Shown here piece after piece: positions 60,189 through 64,000 of a stretch of 64,000 nucleotides of DNA. Position numbers and translations under genes: made by a program. The notes under the pieces are model-generated. The model worked only from the letters and a program-made list of their open reading frames with translations. It was not told the DNA's origin and did not search any database. Source of the DNA: Streptomyces sp. AV19 (GTDB lineage Bacteria; Actinomycetota; Actinomycetes; Streptomycetales; Streptomycetaceae); NCBI RefSeq assembly GCF_015999245.1, contig NZ_JAEAMR010000010.1, positions 1,009,346 to 1,073,345 on the forward strand, given 5' to 3'. Every line of letters starts with the position of its first letter. Positions within the stretch are counted from its first letter, which is position 1.

Positions 60189-62285
60189 GTGGCCGACGAG
60201 ACATACAACACCGTGAGCGGCGAGTCGCACGTCGCGGCGGTCGTCCAGAGCGGTTCGATCGAGCACCTGCACTTCCACGCCGCGTCCCCGCCCGGCCCCG
60301 ACGACGTCCCCTTCCAAGTCCCGGCCGCGCCGTCGCACTTCGAGGACCGCGCGGCCGAGCAGGAGCGGATCCTGCGGGCCGCGGAGGCCGGATCCGGGCA
60401 CGACGGACCGCTGGTCGTCGCCCTGACCGGGATCGGCGGCGTCGGGAAGACGGCACTGGGCTTCCACATGGCGCGGCGGCTCGGCGGGCGGTTCCCGGAC
60501 GGGGTGCTGTACGTCGACCTGGACGACCTCCGCCGGGACGGAGCCGTGGAGATCGCGGACGCGCTCGCCGAACTGCTCGGCGGGCTGGGCGTGCGGCCCG
60601 AGTGGCTGGAGAGGTCCCTGGGCGGGCGGTCGAAGCAGTACTGGACCCGGACCCGGGGGAAGAGACTGCTCGTGGTGGTCGACAACGCCCGCTACGGGCC
60701 GGAGGCGGTGCCCCTCCTCCCGGCGTCCGCCGGGAGCCTGGCCATCGTCACCAGCCAGGGACCGCTGTACGACCTGGACCGCGCGGTCGCCGCCGAGGTG
60801 CCGGTGGGGCCGCTCGCGGTGGACGACGCCGTGCGGCTGCTCCGGCACATCGTGGACGACCCGCGGCTGGCGGCGGAGCCGGACGCCGCCGCGTCCCTGG
60901 CCGAGGGCTGCGGCGGCCTGCCCGCCGCGCTCACCGTGGCCGGCCGGTGGATCCGCAGGTACCCCAGGCGCAGTCTGGGCCGGCTGGTCGCCGAACTCAC
61001 CGCGGAACTGCGGGAGAAGGGCATCCCGATGGTCGAGGCGGTGTGGGACGCCGCCTACGCCGGACTGGGCCCGGAGGCCGCGCACCTGTACCGCCTGCTG
61101 CCGGAGTTCCCCGCCCCGGTCGTCACCGGGGCGCCCGCCGCCGCGCTGCTGGGCGGCGGGCCCGTCCCGGCCGGGGACGCGCTGGAGGAACTGGGGACGG
61201 CCGGCCTGCTGGAGGGCGGGGACGGCGACGGGTACCGGATGCACGACCTGCTGCGTGGGCACGCCGCCCGCCGCGCCCGCCGGGCCGACCCCGAGGGCGA
61301 CCGGCGGGCCGGGGCGCAACGGAGGCTCGTCCGCTGGTACCTGCGCCAGGCCCAGCGGGCCGACCTGCTGGCGGCCGGGGCCCGGATGACCTTCGCCGCG
61401 CCCGAACCGCCCGTCGAGGGCGCGCCCGACGTGGAGTTCGCCGGCAAGGGGGAGGCGCTGCGGTGGCTGGAGGCCGAGCGGCTCGCCCTGTACGGCTGCG
61501 TCCGGACCGCCTCCGGCTCCGGCCTGTCCGCCCACGCGTGGGCGCTGTGCGAGCCGCTGTGGACGCACTTTCTGGACCACCAGCACTACGCGGACGTCGT
61601 CGACGCCTTCCGCACGGGGGCGGACGCCGCCCGGCGGGACGGGAACCTGTCCGCGCTGATCCGCATGCGGTGCCAGCTGGCCCGGCCCCTGTGGGAGCAG
61701 GAGCGCCACGACGAGGCCGAGGAAGAGCTGCGGCACGCCGCGGCGGCCGCGGAGGCGCTGGGGGACTCCGTGCCGGAGCGGAAGCTGAAGGCGTCGGTGA
61801 CCGAGTTCCGGGGGAAGCTGAAGTCCGTCCGGGGCCAATGGGCGGCGGCCGCCGAGGACTTCGCGTCCTCGCGCGAGCAGCACCGGGCCATAGGGAACGC
61901 GTACGGCGTGCTGCTCCAGACGCACCTGCTCGGGCGGACGGCGCTGGACATGGGCGAGCCCGGACGGGCCGCCGGGCTGCTGGCCGAGGCGCACGCGATG
62001 GCCCGGGAGCAGGGCCGGGAACGGATGACCGCGCGGACCGGCTTCGAGCTAGGCCGCGCGCTGCGGGCGGCCGGGCGCGCCGAGGAGGCGCTCCCGCTCG
62101 CGCGGGAGGCGCTGGCGAAGGCCCGGGAGCGGGGCTCGGCCTCCGACGAGGCCCGGATCCTGCGGGAGCTCGCGGCCCTGGCGGACGACCGGGGCGAGAC
62201 CGCCGAGGCCGGGGAACACCGCGCGCTGGCACGGCGGTTGACCGAGCGGTACGGCGGCCTGCCGGGGGCGGGTCAGAGCTCGTAG
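60189..62285 (+). CDS. STAND NTPase: NB-ARC with TPR-like repeats
   Basis: A 698-residue signalling NTPase. The N-terminal ETYNTVSGESHVAAVVQSG, about residues 3-21, is a short tag common on actinobacterial NB-ARC proteins. Walker A is GIGGVGKTAL at 81-90 and Walker B LLVVVDNA at 160-167. A winged-helix segment follows near 300-350, and TPR-like helical repeats occupy about 430-690 (AEEELRHAAAAAEALGD, then AGLLAEAHAMAREQGRE). No catalytic effector domain is fused, so it would act through partners. GTG 60189 has AAGGTG just upstream; ATG 60120 is an alternative. It diverges from the caspase operon. Confidence 0.88.
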   Translation: MADETYNTVSGESHVAAVVQSGSIEHLHFHAASPPGPDDVPFQVPAAPSHFEDRAAEQERILRAAEAGSGHDGPLVVALTGIGGVGKTALGFHMARRLGGRFPDGVLYVDLDDLRRDGAVEIADALAELLGGLGVRPEWLERSLGGRSKQYWTRTRGKRLLVVVDNARYGPEAVPLLPASAGSLAIVTSQGPLYDLDRAVAAEVPVGPLAVDDAVRLLRHIVDDPRLAAEPDAAASLAEGCGGLPAALTVAGRWIRRYPRRSLGRLVAELTAELREKGIPMVEAVWDAAYAGLGPEAAHLYRLLPEFPAPVVTGAPAAALLGGGPVPAGDALEELGTAGLLEGGDGDGYRMHDLLRGHAARRARRADPEGDRRAGAQRRLVRWYLRQAQRADLLAAGARMTFAAPEPPVEGAPDVEFAGKGEALRWLEAERLALYGCVRTASGSGLSAHAWALCEPLWTHFLDHQHYADVVDAFRTGADAARRDGNLSALIRMRCQLARPLWEQERHDEAEEELRHAAAAAEALGDSVPERKLKASVTEFRGKLKSVRGQWAAAAEDFASSREQHRAIGNAYGVLLQTHLLGRTALDMGEPGRAAGLLAEAHAMAREQGRERMTARTGFELGRALRAAGRAEEALPLAREALAKARERGSASDEARILRELAALADDRGETAEAGEHRALARRLTERYGGLPGAGQSS

Positions 62286-64000
62286 CCGAGGTCCGCGTCC
62301 TCGGCCGGGCCCACGTGCACCCGGACGCTCAGCGGGCCGACCGCGCAGACCAGCGTCACCGGGGCGGCCGGAGCCCCCGAAGCCGTGCCCAGCCAGGCGT
62401 GGACCGCGGAGAGCGCCGCCGCCGGGTCCGTGCGCAGGACGCGTCCGGCGACGGCGGCCGGTACGACACGGACGCTCAGCGGGCCTGCGGAGCGGTGCCG
62501 CACCAGGAGCCGCTCCGGGGTGAGGAGGGCGGCGGCGGTGCGGCAGCCGGGGTGGTCCTCCAGGGCCCGGGACGTCCACCCGGCGGCCGTCCACGCGCTG
62601 GTGTGCGGGGTGCGGGGGAGCGGTGCCGCGCGGCGCCAGAGCACGGCCGCGCTCTGCGCCGCCCGTCCGGCGCCCGGGAGTTCGGCCGCGAGGTGGTGGG
62701 CGACGACGGGCGTGGCGGCGGGGAAGCGCTCGACGGCCACCCGGAGCCCGGAGACCTCGGCGCGGACCGCGAAGGCGTGCGGCCGGTGGTCCCGGGGCGC
62801 CGGGCGCGGCAGCGGGCGGGCCCCCGGCCGTCCGGGCCGCGGCGTCAGGTCCAGCAGCCGGTACAGCTCGGCGCGCAGCCGCGCCAGCGCCCGGCCCGGC
62901 AGGGCGAAGGCGGCCCGGGCGGGCGTCCGGCAGTCGCGGGCACCGGCCGCGCGCAGCGCCTCCGGCAGGCCGGCGGGGCCGGTGAACCGGGGCGCGCGGG
63001 CGAGGACTTCGGCCATGGGGCTGCCGGGTATCAGCTCGGTCCCGCCGTCGTACGCCCCGACAACGGGACGCCCGAGGGCGGCGGCGTACAGGGCGGTGGA
63101 GCCGTGGTCGGTGAGCACGGCGTCGCAGGCGACGAGGAGGGCGGCCCACTCCTCGTGGGGCCCGGCCCGGACCAGGCCCGCGTCCGTGGCGGGCGCGAGC
63201 CACCGGCCGAGGTCGAACGCGCCGATGTCGCTGTGCTCGTTGGGGTGGAGGACGAGGGCGAACTGGTAGGCGTCGTGCGGGAGGCCGTGGACGAGCCCGG
63301 CGGGCAGCTCCGGCCGCCGCGTCAGCAGGGACTCCCGCCCCCACGTGGACGTGAGCACCACGAGCCGGCGTTCACCGGTGCCGAGGGCGGCCCGGTAGTC
63401 GTCGCGGTGTTCCAGCGAGCCGAGCAGGCGGTCGTACGTCGGGTCACCCACCACCGTCGCCCGGGCCGCGGCCGGCGGGCAGTGCTCGGCGAGCCGGTCG
63501 AGCTGGCTGCCGTGCGCGAGCGCGTGCAGGGCGGCCCAGGGCTCGCCGTCGTCGAGCAGGTAGCCCGGGTCGAGCCCGGAGGGGAGGAGGGGCGAACCCT
63601 CGTGCGCGAGCGCCTTGTTGAACCCCGCGCCGTGGGGGAGCAGCACGCTCGGGCCGCGCAGGGCCCGCAGTTCACCCTTGGGGCTCGCGGTCAGGACCAG
63701 GTCGTGGGTGCGTCGCCGGGCCTCGTCCCAGGGGACGAAGCGGGCGTCGGAGCGCTCCAGGACCGTGAGGGCGTCGGTGCCGAACGCGGATCCCGGGACC
63801 AGGGTGAAGCGCCTGCGGACGCGCTCGTCGCCGTCGAAGACGGGGAGCACGTCGAGGAGCCGGTGCAGGGCGCCGGCTGAGCGGAAGGCGAGGAGGACGG
63901 TGCGTTGCCTCGTTGCCTCGTTGCCTCGTTGCCTCGTTGCCTCGCTGCCTCGCTGCCTCGCTGCCTCGCTGCCTCGCTGCCTCGCTGCCTCGCTGCCTCG
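62273..64000 (-). CDS. Glycosyltransferase/glycerophosphotransferase-like protein (5' end uncertain)
   Basis: A protein of at least 525 residues, partial at the window edge. The fold looks like a GT-B or CDP-glycerol glycerophosphotransferase: VLLPHGAGFNKALAHEG, then VVLTSTWGRESLLTRRP and the VLTDHGSTALYAAALGRPVV motif that binds a sugar-phosphate nucleotide. A C-terminal beta-rich region of about 180 residues is less clear. The nearest start is GTG 63850, but coding quality continues upstream (TVLLAFRSAGALHRLLDV) to 63904. There it meets an 8-bp tandem repeat with no start codon that continues past the window end. The 3' end overlaps the NB-ARC gene by 13 bases. Confidence 0.65.
   Translation of the reverse strand, partial: RGSEAARQRGSEAARQRGSEATRQRGNEATRQRTVLLAFRSAGALHRLLDVLPVFDGDERVRRRFTLVPGSAFGTDALTVLERSDARFVPWDEARRRTHDLVLTASPKGELRALRGPSVLLPHGAGFNKALAHEGSPLLPSGLDPGYLLDDGEPWAALHALAHGSQLDRLAEHCPPAAARATVVGDPTYDRLLGSLEHRDDYRAALGTGERRLVVLTSTWGRESLLTRRPELPAGLVHGLPHDAYQFALVLHPNEHSDIGAFDLGRWLAPATDAGLVRAGPHEEWAALLVACDAVLTDHGSTALYAAALGRPVVGAYDGGTELIPGSPMAEVLARAPRFTGPAGLPEALRAAGARDCRTPARAAFALPGRALARLRAELYRLLDLTPRPGRPGARPLPRPAPRDHRPHAFAVRAEVSGLRVAVERFPAATPVVAHHLAAELPGAGRAAQSAAVLWRRAAPLPRTPHTSAWTAAGWTSRALEDHPGCRTAAALLTPERLLVRHRSAGPLSVRVVPAAVAGRVLRTDPAAALSAVHAWLGTASGAPAAPVTLVCAVGPLSVRVHVGPAEDADLGYEL
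63904..64000. repeat. 8-bp tandem repeat (12 units, runs off the window)
   Basis: Five copies of GTTGCCTC (63904-63943) are followed by seven of GCTGCCTC (63944-63999). On the minus strand no reading frame contains a stop or a start codon. Eight is not a multiple of three, so a unit gain or loss shifts the frame of any gene read through it. Confidence 0.95.

Noticed and set aside
60602..63880. A 1092-codon plus-strand open frame
   Set aside because: It is an out-of-frame shadow of the NB-ARC gene and an antisense shadow of the glycosyltransferase-like gene; rich in Arg, Gly and Pro with no motif.
63904..64000. CRISPR array
   Set aside because: The units are 8 bases, directly abutting, with no spacers.

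Overview
This is chromosomal DNA from a Streptomyces or a very close actinomycete. The coding GC content is very high with strong third-position bias. GTG starts are frequent and short stop/start overlaps are common. The families are typical of the genus: XRE/DUF397 pairs, TerD, SARP, ROK and LacI sugar regulators, an NB-ARC/TPR protein, and GvpF/L-like debris. I saw no rRNA, tRNA, CRISPR array, phage module or intact transposase.

Layout. 1-8.9 kb is a metabolic block: DUF6421 protein, SDR, threonine aldolase-like enzyme, PlsC acyltransferase, thioredoxin, flavin reductase, etfB-etfA and a citrate-lyase-beta-like enzyme. 9-16.9 kb holds an FAD sugar-type oxidase, an AraC regulator, a broken DHFR-like gene, an XRE/DUF397 pair, a GNAT, an APH(6)-like kinase, and a LacI regulator divergent from a ROK kinase across a perfect operator palindrome. 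16.9-21 kb is accessory: repeats, a truncated P-loop kinase gene, a GntR regulator divergent from a NUDIX gene, a TTA-containing gene of unknown function, and a glycosyltransferase remnant. 21-35 kb has a kinase-NUDIX fusion, an ECF sigma factor, an M20 dipeptidase, a geranylgeranyl-reductase-like flavoprotein, two tiny CxxCxGxG proteins, a cysteine-synthase-like enzyme, a VapBC-type pair, a ROK regulator divergent from an MFS exporter, and a DUF2797 protein. 35-49 kb has a beta-helix/AAA+ protein, membrane proteins, a MOSC protein, a double TerD protein, an HpnB-like glycosyltransferase, an Asp/Glu racemase, an MFS transporter, an aldehyde dehydrogenase and a lone dhaK. 49-64 kb has a gvp remnant, an APC permease, a membrane NACHT protein, a LuxR-SARP regulator with a DUF6585 gene, and a probable biological-conflict cluster. 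The last gene, a glycosyltransferase-like protein, has a 5' end that runs into an 8-bp tandem repeat at the window edge.

The most unusual system is at 55.6-62.3 kb. A minus-strand operon encodes a small EACC1-like protein, then a caspase-like peptidase fused through one membrane span to a solute-binding-like domain and a VWA domain, then a solute-binding lipoprotein. A STAND NTPase (NB-ARC plus helical repeats) is transcribed divergently. I read this as a membrane-spanning sense-and-kill or conflict system; that reading is inference.

Two repeat families are scattered through intergenic DNA. One is a MITE-like element of about 138 bp with imperfect terminal inverted repeats; three copies are present and their ends supply the stop codons of three genes. 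The other is a palindromic Streptomyces-type element with inverted ends.
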